Shown here one piece after another: positions 53,916 through 64,000 of a stretch of DNA of 64,000 nt. The stretch spans positions 111,001 through 175,000 of the forward strand of contig NZ_VFPV01000001.1 in assembly GCF_006716905.1 (NCBI RefSeq). Reading direction: 5' to 3'. Both the position numbers and the translations under genes were made by a program. Origin of the DNA: Acidovorax temperans (GTDB lineage: Bacteria > Pseudomonadota > Gammaproteobacteria > Burkholderiales > Burkholderiaceae_C). The notes under the pieces were generated by a model. The model did not search any database, was not told where the DNA came from, and saw nothing but the letters and a program-made list of their open reading frames with translations. Every line of letters starts with the position of its first letter. Position 1 is the first letter of the stretch.

Positions 53916-56507
53916 ATGACCGAAATCCAGTCCCTGCGTGCCGCCTATCGCCAAGAAAAAGCCGCCGTCATGGGGGGCATGGCAGCCTCTGTAGCCTCCA
54001 CCCGGGGCATTCACAAAGTGCTGCGCAAGCTGTCTTCCCTGACGGATGGTTTGCTGCACACACTGTGGCAGCGCGCAGAAATGCCTTCTGGCTGTGCGTT
54101 GGTGGCGGTGGGCGGATATGGCCGGGCGCAGCTTTTTCCGTTCTCTGACGTGGACGTGCTGCTGCTGCTGCCAGAAGGCACGCAGCTAGACACGGACATC
54201 GCACTGAGCCGGCGCATTGAGGGCTTCATCGGTAGCTGCTGGGATGCGGGGCTGGAAATCGGCTCTAGCGTGCGCACCACCTCAGAATGCCTAGCCGAGA
54301 GCGCGGCCGATGTGACGGTTCAAACCTCACTGCTCGAAGCTCGTCTCATCTGCGGAAATGCGGCGCTGTTTGCACACTTCCAGGGCCAGTACCAGGCGCA
54401 AATGGATCCCAAGGCCTTCCTGGTCGCCAAGACGCTGGAAATGCGCCAGCGCCACACCAAGTACGACAACACGCCTTACGCGCTGGAACCCAACTGCAAG
54501 GAGTCACCCGGCGGCTTGCGAGACCTGCAGCTCATTCTGTGGGTTGCCAAGGCTGCAGGATTGGGCGGCAGCTGGAAAGAACTGGCCGCCAGTGGCATGG
54601 CCACCCCGTTTGAGGTGCGACAGATCGAGCGCAACGAAGCCCTGCTCTGCCTGATACGGGCGCGCCTGCACCAGGCGGCGGGACGCCACGAAGACCGCCT
54701 CGTGTTCGACCTGCAAACCACGGTGGCGGAATCGTTTGGCTACCGCTCGCAAGCACCAGATGGCTCGCGTCTGCCGATGCGCGCCAGCGAAACCCTGATG
54801 CGCCGCTACTACTGGGCGGCCAAGGCGGTGTCCCAGCTCAGCCAGATCCTGCTGCTCAACATTGAAGAGCGGCTGAACCCATCGACCCACGAACCACGCC
54901 CGATCAACGAGCGGTTTTTTGAAAAAGCCGGCCTCATTGAAGTGGCCAGCGACGATCTGTACCAGAAAGACCCGCACGCGATTCTGGAAACGTTTCTGCT
55001 CTACCAGACCTCGGTGGGCTTGAAAAACCTGTCTGCGCGCACCTTGCGAGCGCTGTACAACGCCCGTTCGGTGATGGATGCCGCCTTCCGGCGCGATCCG
55101 GTCAACCGCCAAACCTTCATGCGCATCCTTCAGCAGCCGTCGGGCATCACCCATGCCATGCGGCTCATGAACCAGACTTCTGTACTGGGTCGCTACCTCT
55201 GGGTGTTCCGCGGCATCGTGGGGCAAATGCAGCATGACCTGTTCCATGTCTACACCGTGGATCAGCACATCCTGATGGTGCTGCGCAACATGCGGCGCTT
55301 TTTCATGGCGGAACATGCCCACGAATACCCCTTCTGCTCCCACCTGGCGGCGGGCTGGGACAAGCCCTGGATTCTCTACATCGCGGCGCTGTTCCACGAT
55401 ATCGGCAAAGGCCGGGGGGGCGATCACTCCCACATCGGTGCGAAGGAGGTTCGGCGCTTCTGCCGTCAGCATGGCGTTGACGCGGAGGACACACAGCTCA
55501 TCGAATTCTTGGTCAGCGAGCATTTGACGATGAGCCGGGTCGCGCAAAAGCAAGACCTCAGTGACCCCGATGTGATCTCTGCCTTTGCTCAGCGGGTTCG
55601 CAATGAGCGCTATCTGACCGCCCTCTATCTGCTCACCGTGGCAGACATCCGCGGCACCAGCCCCAAGGTCTGGAATGCGTGGAAAGGCAAGTTGCTGGAA
55701 GACCTGTACCGTTCCACCCTCCGAACCCTGGGTGGCCGCGCACCGGATGCTGCGGCCGAAATCGAGGCCCGCAAGCGCGAAGCGCTCGTGCAGCTGGCGC
55801 TCAACGCCCTTCCGTTCGAAGCCCACAAAGCCCTGTGGGAAACATTGGACGTGAGCTATTTCATGCGGCACGAGGCCGCAGACATTGCGTGGCACACCCG
55901 CCACCTGTCGCGTCACGTGGGTACCTCCAAACCTATCGTGCGCGCCCGCCAATCGCTGGCGGGAGAAGGCCTGCAGGTATTGGTTTACGCACCCGACCAG
56001 CCCGACCTGTTTGCACGCATCTGCGGTTATTTCGACCGTGCAGGTTTCAGCATTCTGGATGCCAGGGTACATACCGCCAACAACCATTACGCGCTGGATT
56101 CATTCCAGGTGGTGGCGTCATCACAACCTGGCCATTACCGAGAGCTGACGCATATGGTCGAGAGCGACTTGGTCCGTGCCATTGAAGCAGGCGGCCCCCT
56201 GCCCGAGCCCGCCCGCAAAAGGGTGTCGCGGCGCGTCAAGAGCTTTCCCATTGCACCCCGGGTGTCGCTGCAGCCCGACGAGAAAGCGCAGCGGTGGCTC
56301 CTCGGTATTTCCGCCAGCGACCGGGCCGGCTTGCTGTATCTGGTGGCGCGCATCCTTGCGCAGCACCATCTGAGCGTGCAACTCGCAAAAGTCAGCACAC
56401 TGGGAGAACGGGTGGAAGACACCTTCTTGCTGCAGGGCTCAGAGCTGCAAAACAACGCGCGGCAAATCCAGATCGAAACCGAGTTGCTGCAGGCGCTCTC
56501 TGAGTAG
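53916..56507 (+). CDS. glnD: Bifunctional uridylyltransferase/uridylyl-removing enzyme
   Basis: 863 aa. Nucleotidyltransferase [20 protein letters not shown] with the GS-like motif and two catalytic Asp (SDVDVLL); HD domain with [20 protein letters not shown]; two ACT domains at the C-terminus ([40 protein letters not shown]). Modifies PII proteins in response to glutamine. The map-glnD pairing is usual in betaproteobacteria. Confidence 0.95.
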   Translation: MTEIQSLRAAYRQEKAAVMGGMAASVASTRGIHKVLRKLSSLTDGLLHTLWQRAEMPSGCALVAVGGYGRAQLFPFSDVDVLLLLPEGTQLDTDIALSRRIEGFIGSCWDAGLEIGSSVRTTSECLAESAADVTVQTSLLEARLICGNAALFAHFQGQYQAQMDPKAFLVAKTLEMRQRHTKYDNTPYALEPNCKESPGGLRDLQLILWVAKAAGLGGSWKELAASGMATPFEVRQIERNEALLCLIRARLHQAAGRHEDRLVFDLQTTVAESFGYRSQAPDGSRLPMRASETLMRRYYWAAKAVSQLSQILLLNIEERLNPSTHEPRPINERFFEKAGLIEVASDDLYQKDPHAILETFLLYQTSVGLKNLSARTLRALYNARSVMDAAFRRDPVNRQTFMRILQQPSGITHAMRLMNQTSVLGRYLWVFRGIVGQMQHDLFHVYTVDQHILMVLRNMRRFFMAEHAHEYPFCSHLAAGWDKPWILYIAALFHDIGKGRGGDHSHIGAKEVRRFCRQHGVDAEDTQLIEFLVSEHLTMSRVAQKQDLSDPDVISAFAQRVRNERYLTALYLLTVADIRGTSPKVWNAWKGKLLEDLYRSTLRTLGGRAPDAAAEIEARKREALVQLALNALPFEAHKALWETLDVSYFMRHEAADIAWHTRHLSRHVGTSKPIVRARQSLAGEGLQVLVYAPDQPDLFARICGYFDRAGFSILDARVHTANNHYALDSFQVVASSQPGHYRELTHMVESDLVRAIEAGGPLPEPARKRVSRRVKSFPIAPRVSLQPDEKAQRWLLGISASDRAGLLYLVARILAQHHLSVQLAKVSTLGERVEDTFLLQGSELQNNARQIQIETELLQALSE

Positions 56508-56584
56508 TCGAGCGCAAAAGGCTGCAAGTCCCATCGCGCGGGTTGTGTGCGGCAGCTACTGATTACAGCGTTTCGCCTTCTTCA

Positions 56585-56655
56585 AAGGGATTTCAAGCCT
56601 TTTCGGCCTCTAGCGCTTGTGCAGAAAGCGTCAGCCGCTCTTATTTTGATAGTGA
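56585..56655. repeat. Palindromic repeat, copy 9
   Basis: AAGGGATTTCAAGCCTTTTC, GGCCTCTAGCGCTTGTGCAG, AAAGCGTCAGCCGCTCTTAT, TTTGATAG. Between convergent glnD and def. The remainder of 56508-56733 shows nothing else supported. Confidence 0.65.
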
Positions 56656-56733
56656 TGCGTCGCTTCGGTGTGCAGCAAGAATGCCATGGCTCAAAAAGCT
56701 TGCAGCCCAGAGGGGCACAGCAAATAGCATCTA

Positions 56734-57276
56734 CTAGTCGTCTGCGTCCGCGGGATCCAAGCCAGGAAACAAGACGTCGGTATATCCAAACTGGGTGAAA
56801 TCTTTGACTCGCATGGGGTACAGCTTTCCCCAAAGGTGGTCGCACTCGTGCTGCACCACCCGTGCATGAAAACCTTCGGCTTCGCGATCCATCGGATCAC
56901 CGTAGGGATCAAACCCCGTGTACCGAATGCGCGTCCAGCGCGGCACCTTGCCTCTCAGCCCCGGAACAGACAGGCAACCCTCCCAATCATCCTCTTGCTC
57001 AACTCCCAGCGGAGTGATCACTGGATTGACCAAGGCCGTCATCGGCACCAATGGCCGATCAGGGTAACGAGGATTGGCGTTCTCTGATCCAAACACCACC
57101 ACCTGCAGGTCTACGCCGATCTGCGGTGCCGCCAGCCCTGCGCCATTCGCAGCACGCATCGTCTCCCACAAATCACGCACCAGCAAATGCAGTGCATCCG
57201 TATCAAATTCAGTGACCTCTTTCGCCGTGCGAAGCAAACGAGGGTCTCCCATTTTGAGAATGGTATATATGGTCAT
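56734..57276 (-). CDS. def: Peptide deformylase
   Basis: 180 aa from ATG 57276 ([18 protein letters not shown]). Three motifs intact: [31 protein letters not shown] (Cys metal ligand) and [18 protein letters not shown] (HExxH). Removes formyl groups from nascent chains. 27 bp after the cyclase stop on the same strand. Confidence 0.95.
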   Translation of the reverse strand: MTIYTILKMGDPRLLRTAKEVTEFDTDALHLLVRDLWETMRAANGAGLAAPQIGVDLQVVVFGSENANPRYPDRPLVPMTALVNPVITPLGVEQEDDWEGCLSVPGLRGKVPRWTRIRYTGFDPYGDPMDREAEGFHARVVQHECDHLWGKLYPMRVKDFTQFGYTDVLFPGLDPADADD

Positions 57277-57303
57277 GGTGAAAGAATCTTCTGAAACGGC
57301 CAA

Positions 57304-58320
57304 TCAATAAGACCGGGAAACCCAGCGGTGTGTGCGGCGAGAGCAGCGACTCGCATGAGCGATTTTTGCTCGGGGCGCCTGGCCAATCGACTCAACGCAA
57401 AGACATGCGATTGCCCGAAACCTGAAACCAACGATGGGCGCCACAGGATCACCGAACGAAACGCCCAAAGAGATATCACCCGTGCCATGGAGAATGCAGG
57501 CGTCCCGCCGCAAACGCACCGGAGACTCGCTGCCTTCAAAACGGATCCATGTGCCAAAACTGCTCAGATCGGTCAATAGAAAGCCACTGTTGCGCCAATC
57601 AATGCGGGCATGAAGCCGCGACACCCTGGGATCATTGATGCATAGCTGAGCATGTGTCGCTCGGCCGATATGGATAGGAGCTTCATTGGACGTGAAGGTG
57701 ACATCCCCTCCATGCCAGTTAAATTGAATGGCGCCCAAAATGGAATCCATCGCTGCAAACTGACTTGCAAGCCCTGATTGCACCGTGAGGGATTCATTTT
57801 CCTGGTCTTGCCGCCACTCGGCTTGATACAGCACCAGCGGCCCACCTTTACCGCGAATCTCCATAGCACCGAGGTTTCTAAACCATACCGCAGGCGCAAC
57901 ACCCGCCAGCAAAACCAAGGTTTCTGTCGCCCAAATTTCCCCTGGCCCCGAGCGCTCGCAAAGCCGCGCCGCCACATTGACGGCATCACCGTAGCAATCA
58001 CAGTCCACTTCCACAATATCGCCCGTAGCCATTCCTACGCGGATATCCATGCGAATGGGATGCGGCCATCGAGCTTGCCGCTGCTCGTGCGCCCGAAGCA
58101 TCGCAGAACTTGCGGCTGTAGCACTCGCTGCATCTCCAAAAACCCCCAGAACTCCGTCACCCAGCTTCTTGACGACGCGACCAGCGTGGCTATGGATGCA
58201 AGTGCCAATCCAATCAGTCAGTTGCGCAACCGCTTCCGCTGCACGCTCATTGCCCAACGATTCGTACAACGCAACACTGCCAGAAATGTCAGCAAAGATG
58301 ACCGTCGCAAGAACAGTCAT
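57304..58320 (-). CDS. Class III nucleotide cyclase with FHA domain
   Basis: 338 aa. Cyclase domain residues 1-165: VIFADISGSVALYESLG (metal Asp), VVKKLGDGVLGVFGDA (second Asp with the Lys-containing KKLGDG), CYGDAVNVAARLCERSGPGE (Asn and Arg of the active site). FHA residues 205-290: PIHIGRATHAQLCINDPRVS, RLHARIDWRNSGFLL, DLSSFGTWIRFEG. So it could make cAMP and dock on a phosphothreonine partner. The last about 37 residues (from about RAIACLCVESIGQAPRAK) are Cys/Arg-rich and unlike FHA ends. Confidence 0.85.
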   Translation of the reverse strand: MTVLATVIFADISGSVALYESLGNERAAEAVAQLTDWIGTCIHSHAGRVVKKLGDGVLGVFGDAASATAASSAMLRAHEQRQARWPHPIRMDIRVGMATGDIVEVDCDCYGDAVNVAARLCERSGPGEIWATETLVLLAGVAPAVWFRNLGAMEIRGKGGPLVLYQAEWRQDQENESLTVQSGLASQFAAMDSILGAIQFNWHGGDVTFTSNEAPIHIGRATHAQLCINDPRVSRLHARIDWRNSGFLLTDLSSFGTWIRFEGSESPVRLRRDACILHGTGDISLGVSFGDPVAPIVGFRFRAIACLCVESIGQAPRAKIAHASRCSRRTHRWVSRSY

Positions 58321-58480
58321 GATTTTTCAGGCTCAAAATAAATCATGACTTACAGCTTAATACAGCAAGGCGATTTCATGCCAAAAATTTAATTCTTCAC
58401 AGTAGAGCACTCAAATTTTTTACTTGAATATTATCAAAATTAATAATTAATTTGAAAATTTTTATACTCATCAAAACCAC
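58321..58480. other. AT-rich intergenic segment
   Basis: 160 bp upstream of the cyclase and after the LD-carboxypeptidase stop, markedly richer in A and T than the rest of the window (e.g. AAAATTAATAATTAATTTGA near 58436). No gene or clear terminator. Probably carries the cyclase promoter. Confidence 0.5.
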
Positions 58481-59470
58481 TCAATGATCATGTGAGTGCC
58501 CCCAATATAAAAGAGCATCCCTTTTTTCTACAGAGAGCGAAACTTTGGCCCCCACCGGCAAAACCACTTTGGTTGGCACGTGACCAAAAGGTAAGTTTGT
58601 CAACACAGGAATATTTACCTTCGACTGAACCCAATCAACAACGGATTGAAAATTAAAACCCTTGTCATGCGGCGCTAGCCTGTACTCAGTAAACTGACCC
58701 AACACAATAGCTTTTTGCTTTGCCAAAATTCCAGCATACAAGAGCTGCGTCAACATTCGCTCAATTCTGTAAGGGTGCTCTCCAACATCCTCCAAAAAGA
58801 GAATTCCCCCTTCAATCCGAGGCATATAAGGAGTTCCAATCAAGCCCACTAATACAGCAAGATTCCCACCCCAAAGAACCGCATCTTCTATATAAATCTC
58901 TTGATCCGCAAATTGATTCTGTACATCTTTTTTGCGATACGGCAAACGCCAACCTGCGCCCTCTCCATGGCCTGTCATCAAATCATCGAAGCAAGCCTCC
59001 ATGATGTCGTCAGGCACACCTTCCACACCAAAATCCGTAATCAAAGCTGGACCAGCCCAAGTGATAGATTCAGTTTTTGCAAGGACCGCATTCTGAAACG
59101 CAGTGAAATCACTTATACCCACAAATTTTGTGCCCGCTGCAATAGCAGCGCCTACTTTTTTGTAGTCGATATCCGCCAGCAGTCTTGTAAAACCGTAGGC
59201 CCCACGCGTAATCAGCGCCACATCGGCGCCACTAGCGGCTGCACGATGAATCGCGGCTAAACGGGTTTGATCATCACCAGCAAAACGCGTGTGAATCGCA
59301 CGGGCATCAACATCCACCTCGACCTGGTAGCCCAAAGCCTCCAGACGGGACAAACCACGTTTGAAAGCAGCCTTATCACGGATTGTGCCAGCCGGGGAAT
59401 AAATATAGATATGCTTAGCCCCCGCTTGACAAAGACTGCAACCATTTTCGCTATTTAATTGGGACATCAC
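58481..59470 (-). CDS. ldcA: Murein LD-carboxypeptidase (S66 family)
   Basis: 329 aa. IYIYSPAGTIRDKAAFKRGL; catalytic Ser in FVGISDFTAFQNAVLA; VLWGGNLAVLVGLIGTPYMP (Glu region follows in EGGILFLEDVGEHPYRIERM, which also has the His). Cytoplasmic enzyme that trims L,D-tetrapeptides in cell-wall recycling. Base composition is more AT-rich than most of the window. The C-terminus is His-rich (YWGHSHDH). Confidence 0.88.
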   Translation of the reverse strand: MMSQLNSENGCSLCQAGAKHIYIYSPAGTIRDKAAFKRGLSRLEALGYQVEVDVDARAIHTRFAGDDQTRLAAIHRAAASGADVALITRGAYGFTRLLADIDYKKVGAAIAAGTKFVGISDFTAFQNAVLAKTESITWAGPALITDFGVEGVPDDIMEACFDDLMTGHGEGAGWRLPYRKKDVQNQFADQEIYIEDAVLWGGNLAVLVGLIGTPYMPRIEGGILFLEDVGEHPYRIERMLTQLLYAGILAKQKAIVLGQFTEYRLAPHDKGFNFQSVVDWVQSKVNIPVLTNLPFGHVPTKVVLPVGAKVSLSVEKRDALLYWGHSHDH

Positions 59471-59561
59471 ACCCTGGAAAAGTACCAGCTCCTAGACAAC
59501 GATTAAAGTGCGTCAGCACAGCAAAAGAAAAACACATCAAACCAGAACATCAAAAATATCA

Positions 59562-60644
59562 TTAATTATTTTGAAAATCTGGGTTTTTTTCTTTTTTAAA
59601 TTCGAGCAACAAACGAGAAAACTCACGGATACCAGCCTTGTAGCCCTTGTCTGGAAAAGGTGCTCGAATTGCACCATCGAACTCTTCAATAGACAAACGA
59701 CCTGGCCCCTGTGGCAGCACCAAAAAACTGCATATCAACGGAGATATGCCTTCACAAAGACTCATCAAAAATCCTGAATGCCAGCCATCTATCACAACAT
59801 TGATTGAGTTCAAACCCAGTCTTTCAACAAAATCCCTCAAAATAAGACGATGCTGGTGCAACTGATGAAATTTTTCTCTTTTTGGTTTGTCGCTCTTTCC
59901 AAAGCCAATCATATCGATAAGAACGACTCTTTCCGACTCCGGCATAGAATTCAAGAAATTCTGAAAAACAAAACTCCAGCTTGAAGGGCCATGCAAGCAT
60001 AGCCATGCAGATTTATTTTCTTCAGGCCCCGAGTCCACGTAATGCATACGCAAACCGTCCAAGCTAGGTAAATCGCTTATGTAGGAGGATTGATGACTGA
60101 AATCAGGGACAGCGACAAACGCATGCTCGGGGGTTCTGAGTGCATCGTCACGCAAAGGAAATTTTTTATTCTTTTTACTCTGAAAGCGCCGATTCAAAAA
60201 AAAATCACCCAATACCGCAGCGCACTCCCTGGCAAGTACTCCACTAGAAACACTAGTGTGGTGGTTTAGTTGATGACTTTCGAGCAAATTCACAACGGAT
60301 CCCACGGCCCCAGTTTTGGGCTCGGCAGCTCCAAAGACAAGCCTTCCCAAGCGAGCGTTCAGGATAGCACCACAACACATTGCACAGGGCTCTAACGTAA
60401 CATAGAGGGTGCACTCAGTGAGCCGGTAATTCCCTAAAACCAAGGCTCCCGCACGCAGTGCATTAATTTCAGCATGCCCAGCGGGGTCGCAGGATCCGAC
60501 AGTGGTGTTGCGACCAGTTGAGAGCAGCAGGTTATCTTTGACCAATACCGCACCAACAGGCACCTCCCCCAATTCCCCTGCAGCCTTGGCCTCAGCCAAG
60601 GCCAACTTCATCCAATGCTCATCGGTTAGGCGTTGCCCATCCAT
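59562..60644 (-). CDS. tadA: tRNA adenosine(34) deaminase TadA fused to a degenerate alpha/beta hydrolase domain
   Basis: 360 aa. Residues 1-150 TadA: WMKLALAEAKAAGELGEVPV, DPAGHAEINALRAG (HAE), TLYVTLEPCAMCCGAILNAR (PCxxC): all zinc and catalytic residues present; it makes inosine at the wobble base of tRNA-Arg. Residues 200-355 resemble haloalkane-dehalogenase-type hydrolases (LRMHYVDSGPEENKSAWLCL, HGPSSWSFVFQNFL, VVLIDMIGFGKSDKPKR). The nucleophile elbow reads VVIDGWHSGFL, with no Ser/Asp/Cys at the centre of GxNxG, and the domain stops early without a C-terminal catalytic His. So the second part is probably structural. Confidence 0.88.
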   Translation of the reverse strand: MDGQRLTDEHWMKLALAEAKAAGELGEVPVGAVLVKDNLLLSTGRNTTVGSCDPAGHAEINALRAGALVLGNYRLTECTLYVTLEPCAMCCGAILNARLGRLVFGAAEPKTGAVGSVVNLLESHQLNHHTSVSSGVLARECAAVLGDFFLNRRFQSKKNKKFPLRDDALRTPEHAFVAVPDFSHQSSYISDLPSLDGLRMHYVDSGPEENKSAWLCLHGPSSWSFVFQNFLNSMPESERVVLIDMIGFGKSDKPKREKFHQLHQHRLILRDFVERLGLNSINVVIDGWHSGFLMSLCEGISPLICSFLVLPQGPGRLSIEEFDGAIRAPFPDKGYKAGIREFSRLLLEFKKEKNPDFQNN

Positions 60645-60713
60645 AGACCGTATATCCGAGGAGTGATGAGTGTGGGGTTACGTGAATGTGAATATCAAAG
60701 GCCCATAAGACAA

Positions 60714-60742
60714 ACCCCCCCACTCCATAGGGAGAGGGGGGT
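60714..60742 (-). terminator. rRNA operon terminator
   Basis: Minus strand: ACCCCCC-tctccctatggagt-GGGGGGT followed by TTGTCTT. It is the first hairpin after 5S rRNA and lies about 70 bp before the tadA start. Confidence 0.8.
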
Positions 60743-60757
60743 ATGCGGGCTGTAAGA

Positions 60758-60872
60758 GCCTGACGATGACCTACTTTCACACGGGAACCCGCACTATCAT
60801 CGGCGCAAAGTCGTTTCACTGTCCTGTTCGGGATGGGAAGGAGTGGTACCAACTTGCTATGGTCATCAGGCA
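60758..60872 (-). rRNA. rrf: 5S ribosomal RNA
   Basis: Minus strand reads TGCCTGATGACCATAGCAAG at the 5' end and ends AGGTCATCGTCAGGC. Contains the conserved loops ACCACTCCTTCCCATCCCGA and ACAGGACAGTGAAACG. Length about 115 nt. Ends are set by pairing of the first and last bases. Confidence 0.95.
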
Positions 60873-61011
60873 TAACTTGGTGCTGGGCTGTTTTTGTGAA
60901 CAGCCTGGCGAATTCATAGAGTTTGGAATCAGATTTTGTATTTGACTGCGTCTAACTTGGCATAACAATCTTTGAGCTTTTGCACTGAAGTGCATTGGCT
61001 ATCAAAGTTAT

Positions 61012-63890
<2,879 letters not shown>

Positions 63891-64000
63891 CTATAACTTT
63901 GACATCTCTTGCAAGATATCGCCGTCATCTCAAGGACTTGTCAGGTCTTTCACCTGACGCGTTATGCCGCAATGTGAATAATTCTTCGACTCCAGACATT
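63891..64000 (-). other. Part of the 16S-23S spacer
   Basis: Leader side of the 23S on the minus strand, including the processing stem (63891-63903). No tRNA is visible in the 110 bases present; Ile/Ala tRNAs and the 16S are expected to the right, outside the window. Confidence 0.7.

Noticed and set aside
52826..53917. Long minus-strand frame extending purL upstream to 1699 aa
   Set aside because: The extra part is antisense to map, shows no similarity to PurL, and the PurL family N-terminus ([12 protein letters not shown]) begins at 52825.

Overview
The window is high-GC DNA from a betaproteobacterium, most likely a Comamonadaceae member close to Acidovorax. Supports are a Bug/TctC-type solute-binding protein, the map-glnD pair, the pcm/rhodanese/tolC/waaA block, a PrpE-type acyl-CoA ligase, and about ten copies of a palindromic intergenic repeat (TTTGATAGCTGC...GCGCTT type) that I associate with this family. 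No phage and no CRISPR are visible. The only RNA genes seen are the 5S and 23S rRNA at the right end (minus strand; the 16S lies beyond the edge).

Layout. 1-422: end of an IS4-family element. 489-1948: a Bug-type binding protein and a small HTH-like protein. 1993-14157 (minus strand): a zinc-linked operon read from right to left: Fur/Zur-type regulator, ABC ATPase, ABC permease, 83-aa cysteine-containing exported protein, DUF3299 protein, DUF2946-like protein, and a ZnuD-like TonB receptor with a His-rich loop. This operon is split inside the permease, after about 11 codons, by a 5764-bp composite transposon (7127-12890). It has two identical inverted 1442-bp IS4-family copies, an 11-bp target duplication outside them, and carries hpf, purC and a ybbN-type co-chaperone thioredoxin. 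14296-26804: msrA; a TetR-RND efflux operon; pcm-rhodanese-tolC; a degenerate BLUF protein; waaA and a phosphomannomutase on the minus strand. 27047-30270: alkylation repair (Ada/AraC/AlkA fusion and Ogt) and a DMT-family exporter.

30581-46492 is rich in signalling genes: a 5TM-PAS-GGDEF-EAL gene broken by a second IS4-family element (30921-32376, 11-bp target duplication), a CHASE-PAS-GGDEF-EAL protein, a PAS-GGDEF protein and a Cache-domain histidine kinase, interspersed with a GNAT, PrpE, a CopD-like protein and a glyoxalase-fold protein. 46768-57276 is core metabolism: ompW with a possible FNR site, DUF808, purL, map, glnD and def. 57304-60644 holds an FHA-linked class III cyclase, then a locally AT-rich stretch with an LD-carboxypeptidase and a TadA fused to a degenerate alpha/beta hydrolase, just before the rRNA operon.

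Most notable: (1) the composite transposon moving housekeeping genes into a zinc-uptake operon, both original genes being readable; (2) the family palindromic repeat sitting in frame inside the waaA and purL coding sequences and supplying gene ends elsewhere; (3) IS copies whose two ends both carry inward-facing intrinsic terminators; (4) the zinc operon itself, which includes poorly characterised proteins.
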